Positions 43,275 to 53,043 of a stretch of 64,000 nucleotides of DNA are shown piece after piece (the stretch's first letter is position 1; each line of letters begins with the position of its first letter). The stretch comes from Floridanema evergladense (GTDB lineage: Bacteria; Cyanobacteriota; Cyanobacteriia; Cyanobacteriales; Aerosakkonemataceae): NCBI RefSeq assembly GCF_041929205.1, contig NZ_JBHFNT010000050.1; one strand, written 5' to 3'. The position numbers were made by a program, and so were the translations under genes. The notes under the pieces are model-generated. The model did no database searches and had not been told where the DNA came from. It saw nothing but the letters and a program-made list of their open reading frames with translations.

Positions 43275-45545
43275 ATGAACGCAGCCGCACCAACTCCCGT
43301 CATCAATTGTGTCATTCCTGACTGGCTACAGGAATGTTTATCTGCTAATTGTGCCAACCCCGAAGCCTGTAACACTGATACAGGCTTAATTTGTCGTGCA
43401 TTTGAATTTGCTTACCAACTCCATGAAGGTCAATACCGGAAATCAGGAGAACCTTATATTTGTCATCCCGTTGCTGTAGCAGGGTTGTTACGCGATTTGG
43501 GTGGCGGTAGTGCGATGATAGCGGCAGGTTTTCTACATGATGTGGTAGAAGACACGGATGTTACGGTTGAAGAAATTGAACAGCGTTTTGGTGCAGAAGT
43601 CGCCAGATTGGTGGAAGGTGTCACGAAACTTTCTAAGTTTTCCCATAACTTTTCGAGTAAGACAGAACGACAGGCGGAGAATATCCGCCGAATGTTTGTG
43701 GCGATGGCTAAGGATATTCGGGTGATTGTGGTGAAGTTAGCCGATCGCCTCCACAATATGCGAACCTTAGAACATCTGTCTGATGAAAAACGCCGTCGCA
43801 TTGCCACCGAAACTAGAGAAATTTTTGCTCCCTTGGCAAATCGCTTGGGGATCGGTAGATTTAAGTGGGAATTAGAAGATTTATCTTTTAAATATTTAGA
43901 GCCAGAATTTTATCGCCAAGTTCAAGAATTGGTCGCGGAAAAACGGACCGATCGCGAAGCTAGACTTGGTAAAGTCCAAGATATCCTCAAAGAAGGATTG
44001 GATGAAGCAGGAATTAAGTTATTAGATATTAGTGGTCGTCCCAAACATCTTTACAGCATTTACCAAAAAATGCAGCGACAGCAAAAGGAATTCCACGAAA
44101 TCTACGATTTAGCAGCAATTCGCTTAATTGTAGAAACAAACGAGGAATGTTATCGTTCTTTGGCTGTAGTTCACGATTCATTTACGCCGATTCCAGGTCG
44201 GTTTAAAGATTATATTGGTTTACCCAAACCTAACCGCTATCAATCTTTACATACGGTTGTGGTCGGACCGATTGGTAGACCTGTAGAAGTGCAAATCCGC
44301 ACGATGGAAATGCACCATGTAGCAGAGTATGGGATTGCGGCGCATTGGAAATATAAGGAAAGCGGAAAATCTAACCGAGGTCGGATTACTGCTGATGAAG
44401 AAAAATTTACTTGGTTGCGGCAACTGCTGGAATGGCAAAATGAACTGAAAGATGCGGAAGAATATTTAGAAAACGTCAAAGATAACTTAGAATTTGATGA
44501 TGTTTTCGTTTTTACTCCCAAAGGAGATGTGATTTCTTTGCCGCAAGGTGCGACAGCAGTAGATTTTGCCTATCGGATACATACAGAAGTAGGGAATCAC
44601 TGCGCTGGTGCGAAGGTAAACGGTCGAATGGTGCAGTTAGATACGCTCTTGAAAAATGGCGATATCGTCGATATTATTACTCTGAAAAATAGTCATCCGA
44701 GTTTAGATTGGCTAAACTTTGTAGTGACTACTAGCGCCAAGAACCGAATTCGGCAATGGTACAAGCGATCGCATCGGGACGAAAATGTGGCACGGGGAAG
44801 AGAACTGTTAGAAAAGGAATTTGGCAAAAGTGGCTTTTCGGCAGTGATCAAGTCCGAACAAATGCAGTCTGTTGCGGAACGATGTAACTATCACAGCGTC
44901 GAAGACCTCCTGGCAGCTTTAGGTTACGGTGAAGTTACTCTTAATTTGGTGGTGAATCGGATGCGCGAAGCGGTTAAAGCCTTGCAACCGATCGCACCAG
45001 CAACAGAGGAAACTTCTCCACTACCCACAACGTCACGTTCTTTACCGAATCCCAACAATAGTAAGTCCAGTTACAGTAGTTCCTGTTCTCCCATTGTTGG
45101 CATTGAGGGATTGCTTCATCATTTAGCTGGGTGTTGTAACCCGCTTCCCGGCGAACCAATTCTGGGAGTGGTGACTAAAGGAAGTCGAGGCATTTCGATC
45201 CACAGGCAGGGTTGTCCCAATGTGGAAAGTGTACCAGGCGATCGGCTCGTACCCGTTGGCTGGAATCCCGTTGATAGGGAATCTCGTCGTCCTCAAACTT
45301 ATCCAGTTAATATTCAGATTGAAGTGATCGATCGCGTAGGAGTACTCAAAGATATTCTGTCCCGCTTGACAGATAATAACATCAACGTGCGAAATGCTCA
45401 GGTTCGGACTTACGAAGGCCGACCAGCCTTAATCGATCTTGGTATTGATATCCGCGATCATGAGCAATTAGAGCGCATCTTCACTCAAATTAAAAAAATG
45501 AGTGATATCCTAAACCTACGTCGCGTCAGCCAAGTTGATGAATAG
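43275..45545 (+). CDS. bifunctional (p)ppGpp synthetase/hydrolase
   Basis: A long RelA/SpoT homologue of 756 residues from the ATG at 43275. The hydrolase HD motif is intact (GFLHDVVEDTD near residue 85). The synthetase region includes RPKHLYSIYQKM near 255 and GRFKDYIGLPKPNRYQSLHT near 310. A TGS domain (VFTPKGDVISLPQGATAVDFAY, near 415) and a C-terminal ACT domain (RVGVLKDILSRLTDNNINV, near 690) follow. Controls growth in starvation and darkness. A serine/asparagine-rich linker lies near 580-600. Confidence 0.96.
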   Translation: MNAAAPTPVINCVIPDWLQECLSANCANPEACNTDTGLICRAFEFAYQLHEGQYRKSGEPYICHPVAVAGLLRDLGGGSAMIAAGFLHDVVEDTDVTVEEIEQRFGAEVARLVEGVTKLSKFSHNFSSKTERQAENIRRMFVAMAKDIRVIVVKLADRLHNMRTLEHLSDEKRRRIATETREIFAPLANRLGIGRFKWELEDLSFKYLEPEFYRQVQELVAEKRTDREARLGKVQDILKEGLDEAGIKLLDISGRPKHLYSIYQKMQRQQKEFHEIYDLAAIRLIVETNEECYRSLAVVHDSFTPIPGRFKDYIGLPKPNRYQSLHTVVVGPIGRPVEVQIRTMEMHHVAEYGIAAHWKYKESGKSNRGRITADEEKFTWLRQLLEWQNELKDAEEYLENVKDNLEFDDVFVFTPKGDVISLPQGATAVDFAYRIHTEVGNHCAGAKVNGRMVQLDTLLKNGDIVDIITLKNSHPSLDWLNFVVTTSAKNRIRQWYKRSHRDENVARGRELLEKEFGKSGFSAVIKSEQMQSVAERCNYHSVEDLLAALGYGEVTLNLVVNRMREAVKALQPIAPATEETSPLPTTSRSLPNPNNSKSSYSSSCSPIVGIEGLLHHLAGCCNPLPGEPILGVVTKGSRGISIHRQGCPNVESVPGDRLVPVGWNPVDRESRRPQTYPVNIQIEVIDRVGVLKDILSRLTDNNINVRNAQVRTYEGRPALIDLGIDIRDHEQLERIFTQIKKMSDILNLRRVSQVDE

Positions 45546-45600
45546 ATAATACTTTCTTTCATCAAATCACATTGTTGTTCTTTTTTTTAGGATTTTTTGA

Positions 45601-46080
45601 ATGGCTTTTTCTTCCACCAAGCTGGTTTCTATCTTCGCCAGCGTTGTAGCCCTCGCTACAATGAGTTCTCAAGCTGCGGTTGCACAACAAGCGCCGAGAC
45701 AAAATACTACTCCACCCGCAAACAGTCAGCAGCAAAACAGCCAACCCCAAACTATTAAAGATTTTTTGGGTTTAAGCGATGCTCAAGTAGAAAAAATCCA
45801 GAGTATTCTGATCGACAGACAACAAAAAATTGAGAAAGAGTTAACCGCGCAACAGCGTCCTGCATTTACAGAAGGAATGCGTTCTGGTCAAAACCTTTTA
45901 ATTGTTCTCCAGCAATTAAATCTTTCTCAAGAACAGAGAACTCGCATCGGCCCAATTTTACAGGCTTCTAGCCAACAAATCAAAGATGTTTTGACCCCAG
46001 AACAACTGAAAAAGTTGGAAGCGCAATTTCAACAAAATCAACAAAACCAGCAAAACCCACCAAACCAAAACCGTCGGTAA
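45601..46080 (+). CDS. Spy/CpxP-like secreted small protein
   Basis: 159 residues. A signal peptide covers residues 1-28 (hydrophobic segment ending SSQAAVAQQ). The mature part has two LTPEQ-like helices, LSDAQVEKIQSILIDRQQKIEKE and LSQEQRTRIGPIL, in the style of Spy/CpxP periplasmic proteins, and glutamine/asparagine-rich ends. Function unknown; a periplasmic chaperone role is only suggested by the family. A strong terminator follows. Confidence 0.75.
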   Translation: MAFSSTKLVSIFASVVALATMSSQAAVAQQAPRQNTTPPANSQQQNSQPQTIKDFLGLSDAQVEKIQSILIDRQQKIEKELTAQQRPAFTEGMRSGQNLLIVLQQLNLSQEQRTRIGPILQASSQQIKDVLTPEQLKKLEAQFQQNQQNQQNPPNQNRR

Positions 46081-46132
46081 ACACCGACAGGCAAGAATTC
46101 TAGCTAACTGGTAAACTCATGATGGTGATCTT

Positions 46133-46163
46133 AGAGGCTAGTTTTTACAGTAGCCTCTTTTTT
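46133..46163 (+). terminator. intrinsic terminator after the Spy-like gene
   Basis: AGAGGCTA and TAGCCTCT form a perfect 8-bp stem with a 10-base loop followed by a run of T. Confidence 0.9.
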
Positions 46164-46172
46164 CTAGTTTCT

Positions 46173-46205
46173 AGATCCCCGACTTCTTTAAAAAGTCGGG
46201 GATCT
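46173..46205. repeat. palindromic repeat
   Basis: Arms AGATCCCCGACTT and AAGTCGGGGATCT, 13 bp and perfect, with a 7-base loop. Its core is the same as that of 5522-5550. Confidence 0.85.
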
Positions 46206-46230
46206 GAGTAGTTATGTTGGGGTAGATTAA

Positions 46231-47676
46231 ATGGAATTAAATGCTGCTAATCCTTTCTTGAATTTGAAATACGAACCAGCATTAGAAAATTTGGGTGAAG
46301 ATTACTACGATCGCGTTCCCGCAGCGGAATTTCCCCAACATATTTTGCGGTTTCGCAATGACAAATTACTACCCCAAATAGGCTTAGATCCAGAAAAAGT
46401 TTTAGATGAAGATTTTACCGAGGCTTTTGGTCAATTTCAAGCTGTTAGACCATTTTTAGCCTTGCGTTATCATGGCTATCAATTTGGTGAATATAACCCA
46501 GGTTTGGGAGATGGCAGAGGTTTTCTTTATGGACAAGTTCGCGGCATAGATGGCGAACTTTACGATTTGGGAACTAAAGGTTCAGGAAGGACTCCTTACT
46601 CGCGTGGTGGTGATGGCAGATTAACACTAAAAGGGGGAGTGAGAGAGGTTTTAGCAGCAGAAGCTTTGCATCAAATGGGTGTGAAAACTTCTCGTTGTTT
46701 GACCATGATTGAAACTGGGGAATCTCTCTGGCGTGGCGATGAACCTTCACCAACTCGATCGTCAGTAATGGTGCGTTTCAGTCGTTCTCATATCCGCTTT
46801 GGTACTTTTGAAAGGTTCCATTATATCGGACGCAACGATTTAATTAAAAAGCTGTTAGATCATGTAATTGATATTTATTATGCTCATTTATTAACCGTAG
46901 AAAATGAATCAGAACGTTATGCTTTATTTTATGCAGAATTAGTGCAAAAAGTAGCCCAATTAGTAGCGCAATGGATGGCAGCAGGTTTTTGTCATGGGGT
47001 TTTAAATACCGATAATATGTCAATTACTGGGGAAAGTTTCGATTATGGCCCTTATGCCTTTATTCCTACTTATAATCCCCTATTTACTGCCGCTTATTTT
47101 GATTATTATAGCCGTTATTGTTACGGTTATCAAGCTACAATTTGTCATTGGAATTTGGAGATGTTGCAAGTGCCTTTGCGAGCAATAATATCAAAGGCAG
47201 ATATGGAAGCAGCATTGGATAAATTTTCGGAATATTATGCAGAGCATTATCAACAGTTAATGTTGAGAAAGTTAGGTTTAGAAAATCTGCAAATGCCAGA
47301 GGGAGAAGAGTTATTTAAATCAACTATTCAGGTTTTAGCAGATACTCAGGTGAGTTATCATGGGTTTTTCTCAGAAATTACTGATTTGTTTTCTCGGAAC
47401 TGGCGCGAAGATGTTAATTCGATTTTGAGCGAACCGGACTTTTTCCCAAGTTTGGAGAATCGGGAGATTTTGGAGAATTGGCGGAGTTTGTATCATCGAG
47501 TTTTGCAGAATTTGCCTCAGTCAGAAATGGCAGAAGTGGAAGCAAGAATGAGGCGTTGGAATCCAAAAACTGCGTTACTTCGATCGCAAATAGAAGCGAT
47601 TTGGCAACCAATTACTAAAGAAGATAATTGGGAACCTTTTAATGAGTTGATCAGAAAAATTCAATTAGGAATTTAA
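46231..47676 (+). CDS. selO: SelO family protein adenylyltransferase (YdiU)
   Basis: A pseudokinase-fold enzyme that AMPylates proteins in studied bacteria. 481 residues. The nucleotide-binding region shows LYDLGTKGSGRTPYSRGGDGRLTLKGGVREVLAAEA (by position, residues about 109-144) and the metal-site region HGVLNTDNMSI near 255-265 with FDYGPYAF. No selenocysteine or C-terminal cysteine is present. Probably involved in redox stress. Single gene with its own terminator. Confidence 0.92.
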   Translation: MELNAANPFLNLKYEPALENLGEDYYDRVPAAEFPQHILRFRNDKLLPQIGLDPEKVLDEDFTEAFGQFQAVRPFLALRYHGYQFGEYNPGLGDGRGFLYGQVRGIDGELYDLGTKGSGRTPYSRGGDGRLTLKGGVREVLAAEALHQMGVKTSRCLTMIETGESLWRGDEPSPTRSSVMVRFSRSHIRFGTFERFHYIGRNDLIKKLLDHVIDIYYAHLLTVENESERYALFYAELVQKVAQLVAQWMAAGFCHGVLNTDNMSITGESFDYGPYAFIPTYNPLFTAAYFDYYSRYCYGYQATICHWNLEMLQVPLRAIISKADMEAALDKFSEYYAEHYQQLMLRKLGLENLQMPEGEELFKSTIQVLADTQVSYHGFFSEITDLFSRNWREDVNSILSEPDFFPSLENREILENWRSLYHRVLQNLPQSEMAEVEARMRRWNPKTALLRSQIEAIWQPITKEDNWEPFNELIRKIQLGI

Positions 47677-47915
47677 ATATACAGCAAATTCCAGGTTTTT
47701 GAAGTTCACCCAGAAACCGGGTTTTTTTGTACCTGCTGTAAGTATTTTCTCTTACTCAAGTACGAGTAGAGATAATTTATGTGAAGTTATATTACGAAAA
47801 CGAATTATTTGCTAAGAAATTTAACAAATAGATGGATTTACTGGACACAAAGAAATTTATGTAGTTAGTCTATTGCTTTAAGTATTTTCATCTACTTTAA
47901 GTAGTATTCCCTAAT
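47677..47915. other. leader of the PEP-CTERM protease gene
   Basis: Besides the selO terminator it has TTAAGTA at 47878-47884 and within the palindrome TACTTTAAGTA at 47893-47903, close to the start codon. Confidence 0.35.
47694..47731 (+). terminator. intrinsic terminator after selO
   Basis: CC-GGTTT pairs with AAACC-GG with one bulge and is followed by eight T. Confidence 0.65.
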
Positions 47916-49055
47916 ATGAAAGCCAATTTTGCTCTTAATAGGATCTGCTCAAAGTTGCTAACTCCGCTTGCCTTTAGCCTGGTAGCGGGAATCAACTTCA
48001 GCGGAACAGCTGCCCAAGCACTGACTTTCAACCTTAGATATTCACCCGGAATTGATTCACAGGCCCTTGCTGGATTTCAGGCTGCCGCAGATATTTGGTC
48101 TGAGTTGTTAATTGATCCAGTTACAGTCAACATTGACATTGATTATCAAGCATTAGCTCCCGGCATTCTGGGGCAGGCTGGGTCGGAATTTTACTCTCAC
48201 CCATACAGTGTGTTGCGTAATGCACTCTCTTTAGATGCGACTTCTGCTGACGATTTTACTGCTGTCAGTAACCTGCCAACAGGTTCAGCATTAAATATGT
48301 TGATCAACTACACAGCAAACAATCCTAATGGTTCGGGTAGTGCAACGCCCTACTTTGACAACAATAATAGTAATAATAACCGTTTCGCTTTTTTAACAGG
48401 AGCTAATGCGAAAGCGCTGGGCTTACTTTCTGCTGATAATGCTGCTAGCGATGCTTCGATCACCTTTAGTAGCTTGTTTAATTTCGATTTCGATCGCAGT
48501 GATGGGATCGATGCAGATAAATTTGATTTTATCGGTGTCGCCATACACGAAATTGGTCATGCTTTAGGTTTTACCAGCAGTGTTGATGACATTGACTACG
48601 TTGCTGGTTTTCTGGGACAGGCTACTCAATATACAGAAAATGCCTATCTTCCCACGACAGCAGATTTTTTCCGTTTTTCTAGTAACAGCATTCGATATGG
48701 AAATGGTGTTATTGATTTGACTGCTGGTGGTTTAGCCGATCGATACTTCTCTATTGATGGTGGAACTACTAAAATTGCCAGTTTTTCAACAGGGGAGTTT
48801 CTCGGTGATGGACGGCAAGCAAGTCACTGGAAAGATGATAGTCTTACAGGTAATTACTTAGGTATTATGGACCCTACTTTGAGCCGATCGCAACCAATAT
48901 TTATTACGAATAACGATCTAATGCTTTTCGATGCGATCGGTTGGGATCGCCGATCGATATCAGAGCCTAGCACTTCGGTACCAGAGCCTAGCATTGTAGT
49001 AGGATTGATGGTACTTGGGGGAGGATTTTTATTAAAAGGTAAAAGGCATAGCTAA
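47916..49055 (+). CDS. PEP-CTERM-anchored zinc metalloprotease-like protein
   Basis: 379 residues. Signal peptide at residues 1-36. The zinc motif HEIGHALGFTS is near 211-221. The C-terminus is a PEP-CTERM sorting signal: VPEPSIVVG, a hydrophobic stretch and a basic KGKRHS end, so export to the cell surface and processing by exosortase are expected. It resembles the NF038122 group of cyanobacterial PEP-CTERM metalloproteases. In the metzincin pattern HEXXHXXGXXH the third ligand would be residue 11 of the motif, here serine, so another residue must complete the site. Confidence 0.85.
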   Translation: MKANFALNRICSKLLTPLAFSLVAGINFSGTAAQALTFNLRYSPGIDSQALAGFQAAADIWSELLIDPVTVNIDIDYQALAPGILGQAGSEFYSHPYSVLRNALSLDATSADDFTAVSNLPTGSALNMLINYTANNPNGSGSATPYFDNNNSNNNRFAFLTGANAKALGLLSADNAASDASITFSSLFNFDFDRSDGIDADKFDFIGVAIHEIGHALGFTSSVDDIDYVAGFLGQATQYTENAYLPTTADFFRFSSNSIRYGNGVIDLTAGGLADRYFSIDGGTTKIASFSTGEFLGDGRQASHWKDDSLTGNYLGIMDPTLSRSQPIFITNNDLMLFDAIGWDRRSISEPSTSVPEPSIVVGLMVLGGGFLLKGKRHS

Positions 49056-49094
49056 AATTTGAGTTTACAATTGGCTTTACGTAATGGGGAATTG

Positions 49095-49200
49095 ACTCAG
49101 ATCTTGCACTCAAAGGAGGTAGAACCTCCCAGATCCTCGTTCCCAGGTTCAACCTGGGAACGAAAAATGGAGGCTCTGCCTCTTGGTGCAAGATCTGAGT
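49095..49200. repeat. complete 106-bp inverted-repeat element (MITE-like)
   Basis: Perfect 15-bp ends ACTCAGATCTTGCAC and GTGCAAGATCTGAGT. Inside are GGAGGTAGAACCTCC, a CGTTCCCAGG / CCTGGGAACG hairpin and AGGCTCTGCCT. It has no open reading frame of its own. Diverged copies: 4120, 16462, 42475 and 55289. Confidence 0.85.
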
Positions 49201-49277
49201 TGAGGCAAATGTCCCGATCGCAAACAGGACATTTGCTTCAAGCGTGGAAATAAGTATTCCCCATAAAGTTGAAAATG

Positions 49278-52200
49278 TTAAACCTGCCCTACGGGAAGGG
49301 TAAAGTAAAAAGTGCTTCCTTGTCCCAAGATACTTTCTGCCCAAATTAATCCTTGATGGCGTTGGACAATATTTTTGCAGATAGCTAACCCTAAACCTGT
49401 TCCCCCTTTGGTGCGAGAATCTGAGGCATCTACTTGTTGGAAGCGTCCGAAAATTAATTCTAGTTTGTCTGTGGGAATGCCTCGTCCTTGGTCTACGATC
49501 GAGAACAAAATGTAAGAAGCGGGAATCGGGTTTTCTAAGTCGGGGAATTTTGCTAAAATTCGTCGATCGCTATGGTTGATAACTTCAGCTTTTACCCAAA
49601 TAACACTCCCTGATGGGGAAAACTTAATCGCATTACCCAAGAGGTTGATTAAAGTTTGGATGATTTCGTCGCTAGATGCGAAAACGGAAGCGGATAGGGA
49701 AGCCGATTCTAAGGTAACATTTGCTTGGTCGGCGATCGCTCTTACAGATTCTATCGCTTGCTCAATTAAATCGCTGACTTGGCAGATTTCCTTGACTAAA
49801 GGCATTTTGCCGGAGTCCAATCGCTGTAAATCGAGGATATCATTGACTAAACGTACTAAGCGATCGGTGTTGTTTACGGCAATCTCTAACATCTGTTGCG
49901 CTTTGTCCGGTTTATTTTTCAAGACACCCGATTTTAAAAGGTTCAGAGAACCATGAATGGAAGTTAAAGGTGTCCGTAGTTCATGACTGACGATCGAAAC
50001 GAATTCGTTTTTCATAGCATCAAGCTGGTGGCGATCGGTAATATCCACTGACATTCCAATTATCCGAGTTGGTTTACCTGTAGAATCAGTGAGAACTTTG
50101 GCACTCACTTGAAACCATCGCCATTCCGGGTTTTGTAGGGAAGTTGCGATGCGATGTTCGATCTGAAATGTGCCTTTTTGAGCAATAGCTTCTTGATTTG
50201 CCCGATCGAGTACTTCTCGATCGTCTGGATGAACTAATGCCATTGCTTGCTGATAGGAGATTTTGTCCGGGATGTGCGACGTGACAGTGTTGCTAAACAC
50301 CATTTCATCAGTTTTTAGATCGCGTTCCCAGGCGATCGCCCCAGAAGCTTTCAATGCTAACCGGAGGCGGGTTTCACTGGTTTGTAGGGCGATTTCTGCT
50401 TGTTTGCGATCGCTAATGTCGTTCAATACCCCGATAACACAATTTTGTTCATCCAAGCGAGTGACTTTGGCAAACAGCAACACTGTTTTTATTTCACCTG
50501 ATTTGGTGCGAAACTCGACTTCAAAATTATTTATTCTGCCATACTGAAGCAGAGATGCGTGAAAGTGGTGAAAATCTGCCAAATCAGTCCATAACTGCAT
50601 CTCAACGCAGGTTTTCCCGATCGCTTGAATTCGGGAATAGCCGAGAACCTTAGTGAAACTGTCGTTCACATCTATGCAACGTCCTTCTGCTAGTGTGGCA
50701 ATCCAGGCTGGCTGAGGGCTATCCAGAAAAATCGTGACGAACTTGAGTTCGGATTGAAGCAGAGCGATTTCGGCTTGTTTGTGATCGGTGATGTCGATCG
50801 CAATTCCATGCCACACCACCTGTCCTGTCTCTCGTCGTTGACAACGAGCATTCACGCTGAGCCATCTAATTTTGCCGCTTGGGGTAATGATGCGCCGTTC
50901 ATTCTCAAAGGGTTGCAAGGTTTTTATACTATAAGCAACTGCTTTTTGAAACTGGGCGCGATCGTCAGGATGAGTCTGATTTAAAGCCCATGAGCCATCC
51001 CGAAGTAGCTCGGCGAGCGGAACTTCATGAATTACCTCAGCAACAGGATTCAAATATTCATATTGAAATTTCCTTTGGGCATCTACTGTGAGGCTAAATA
51101 TAATCGCTGGAGATGCAGCCGCAAGTTCCTGGAATTTGGCTTCACTTTGACGTAAGGCAGTTTCGAGCTTTGCCCGATCGCTAATGTCCCGAATAATCAC
51201 TATTACGGCATTTTGTCCTTGGAGGTCGCACGCTTCTGCGGCAAGTAGTAAAGTTTTAATTTCACCAGTCTTTGTTTGAGATAAAACCTCTATGTTATAA
51301 ACCCAACCTTGGGTTGTCAACAAATCTATAAACTGCTCTCGTTCCTTTAAATTTATCCATAAACCCAGTTCTAGGGCCGATCGCCCAATCATTTCCTCAC
51401 GGGAATAACCATAAAGTTCTAACATCCGATTGTTTACTTCGAGAAACCGTCCATCAGCATCAGTGATGCAGATCGCATCAGGACTGGCACGAAAAATTGT
51501 GGTAAACTTTCCTTCTGATTTTTCTAAGGCATTGTGAAGGCGATCGAAAGATGCTTCTAACCGATCTGCCATTTGATTGAAGAATTGCCCCAATTCTTGT
51601 AATTCCACGATTGAACTATCAGCTGGCAACCTCTGGGTTAAATCTCCAGCTGCGAGTTGCTGACTGACTTGTTTTAGACGAGAGATCCGGGTAGTAAATT
51701 GATTGGCAATAGTTAGTCCTGATGCGATCGCCATCGCTAAAGTCAGCAAGCAAAGTAAAACAGTTGTGCGAGTATTACTCTGAATTTGAGCCATAAAATC
51801 CGACTCTGGAATTACTGTTACTATCAACCAATCCAACCCATATTTATCTTGATAGGGGGAAACGGTTAAAAAGTAGCTTTTACCACGTATTTGAAAATTC
51901 AAAGCTTGCGGCGATTTTATTGTTGCCAAATTACTAAATTTTGCCTTCAAATACTGATAGGAATCTTGAATAAGCGAATTAGAAATTTGCGAAGGTAAGC
52001 GACGCTTAAATTTCAGAGTTCCTGGTTCAGATATTCCACTTAAATCAGGTTTCCCCGATACTGAGTAAGAAGCTTCTTTAGTTGAATTGGCGATTAACAA
52101 ACCGTTGCGCTCAATAATAAACACTTCTCCCGATTGTCCTACTTCTAAACGACGGAGAAAGTCACTCAGTTGATTTAGACTAATGTTGACGGCAAAGACT

Positions 52201-52901
52201 CCTAATAATTGACGTGATTTGTCATAAAAAGGAGTGTAAGCATTGAGAGCTAGGATATTAGTGCTACTAATTTGAAATGGGCTAGTCCAACCTGCTTTTC
52301 CTGTTTTCACTGCTTGACGATACCAAGGACGATCGCGCACATCAATATTTTTAATTGTTTCTAAATAGTGCCCCAAGTCCCCTGCCTGATTAACACTGTA
52401 AGTATAGTTAATAGCAGGGTTGGATGCTTTGGATATAGCAACTTCAAAGGGCAACTCTCCCGGTTTTAAGTGTGTCGTTACGCCGTAATCTCTCTTGCTA
52501 ACGCGATGACTGACTCGGAAATCTCCTTGGGGAGTTCCCAACAAAAGGGTTGTCAGTTCTTGATTCTGCCGATGTTGTAGGATGAGATATCGATGTAGTC
52601 GATCGAGGTTTTGTAGGTTGATTGCTCCTGATTCGATCGCTGTAATTTGCCGTTGATTGAAATTATGGGCTTTTTGCAAATAGCGATCGAGTTCTTGAGT
52701 AACTTGCTGCCCCACATTTTTCATCAGTTGATGAGCCAGGTTTTCTACTGCCTCTTGTCCGCTACGGTAAGAAAGATAACCCACTAGCGCCACTGTCCCC
52801 ACAGTTTGCAACACAAACGGAACTACCAGCAACCACCACAGCCGAATTTTTGCTGAGTAACCCGGAAAGTGTTGCAGAAAAATAGGACGGACTGAAGGCA
52901 T
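49278..52901 (-). CDS. multi-PAS membrane sensor histidine kinase
   Basis: 1207 residues. An N-terminal membrane helix (about 20-45), an extracytoplasmic double-Cache-like sensor (about 50-370, with RDRPWYRQAVKTGKAGWTSP), a second membrane helix (about 378-400), HAMP (about 400-450), four PAS/PAC modules (about 470, 600, 725 and 855), HisKA with SHELRTPL (phospho-histidine near 972) and a C-terminal HATPase with GRGIPTDKLELIFGRF and GGTGLGLAIC. No receiver domain and no response-regulator gene is adjacent, so it is an orphan kinase. The signal is unknown; the Cache fold suggests a small molecule. Confidence 0.93.
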   Translation of the reverse strand: MPSVRPIFLQHFPGYSAKIRLWWLLVVPFVLQTVGTVALVGYLSYRSGQEAVENLAHQLMKNVGQQVTQELDRYLQKAHNFNQRQITAIESGAINLQNLDRLHRYLILQHRQNQELTTLLLGTPQGDFRVSHRVSKRDYGVTTHLKPGELPFEVAISKASNPAINYTYSVNQAGDLGHYLETIKNIDVRDRPWYRQAVKTGKAGWTSPFQISSTNILALNAYTPFYDKSRQLLGVFAVNISLNQLSDFLRRLEVGQSGEVFIIERNGLLIANSTKEASYSVSGKPDLSGISEPGTLKFKRRLPSQISNSLIQDSYQYLKAKFSNLATIKSPQALNFQIRGKSYFLTVSPYQDKYGLDWLIVTVIPESDFMAQIQSNTRTTVLLCLLTLAMAIASGLTIANQFTTRISRLKQVSQQLAAGDLTQRLPADSSIVELQELGQFFNQMADRLEASFDRLHNALEKSEGKFTTIFRASPDAICITDADGRFLEVNNRMLELYGYSREEMIGRSALELGLWINLKEREQFIDLLTTQGWVYNIEVLSQTKTGEIKTLLLAAEACDLQGQNAVIVIIRDISDRAKLETALRQSEAKFQELAAASPAIIFSLTVDAQRKFQYEYLNPVAEVIHEVPLAELLRDGSWALNQTHPDDRAQFQKAVAYSIKTLQPFENERRIITPSGKIRWLSVNARCQRRETGQVVWHGIAIDITDHKQAEIALLQSELKFVTIFLDSPQPAWIATLAEGRCIDVNDSFTKVLGYSRIQAIGKTCVEMQLWTDLADFHHFHASLLQYGRINNFEVEFRTKSGEIKTVLLFAKVTRLDEQNCVIGVLNDISDRKQAEIALQTSETRLRLALKASGAIAWERDLKTDEMVFSNTVTSHIPDKISYQQAMALVHPDDREVLDRANQEAIAQKGTFQIEHRIATSLQNPEWRWFQVSAKVLTDSTGKPTRIIGMSVDITDRHQLDAMKNEFVSIVSHELRTPLTSIHGSLNLLKSGVLKNKPDKAQQMLEIAVNNTDRLVRLVNDILDLQRLDSGKMPLVKEICQVSDLIEQAIESVRAIADQANVTLESASLSASVFASSDEIIQTLINLLGNAIKFSPSGSVIWVKAEVINHSDRRILAKFPDLENPIPASYILFSIVDQGRGIPTDKLELIFGRFQQVDASDSRTKGGTGLGLAICKNIVQRHQGLIWAESILGQGSTFYFTLPVGQV

Positions 52902-53043
52902 AAAATACAGTAAAACTCTCGATCGCGAGTAAAGATAATCGACAATGCAACCGTTCTTTATTTGTAGGATAAGATATTTATTTTACCAGTGCAATTAAGT
53001 TATTTTTCGATTTTTAGATTTAAGGTTACAGTTTAATTAAATT

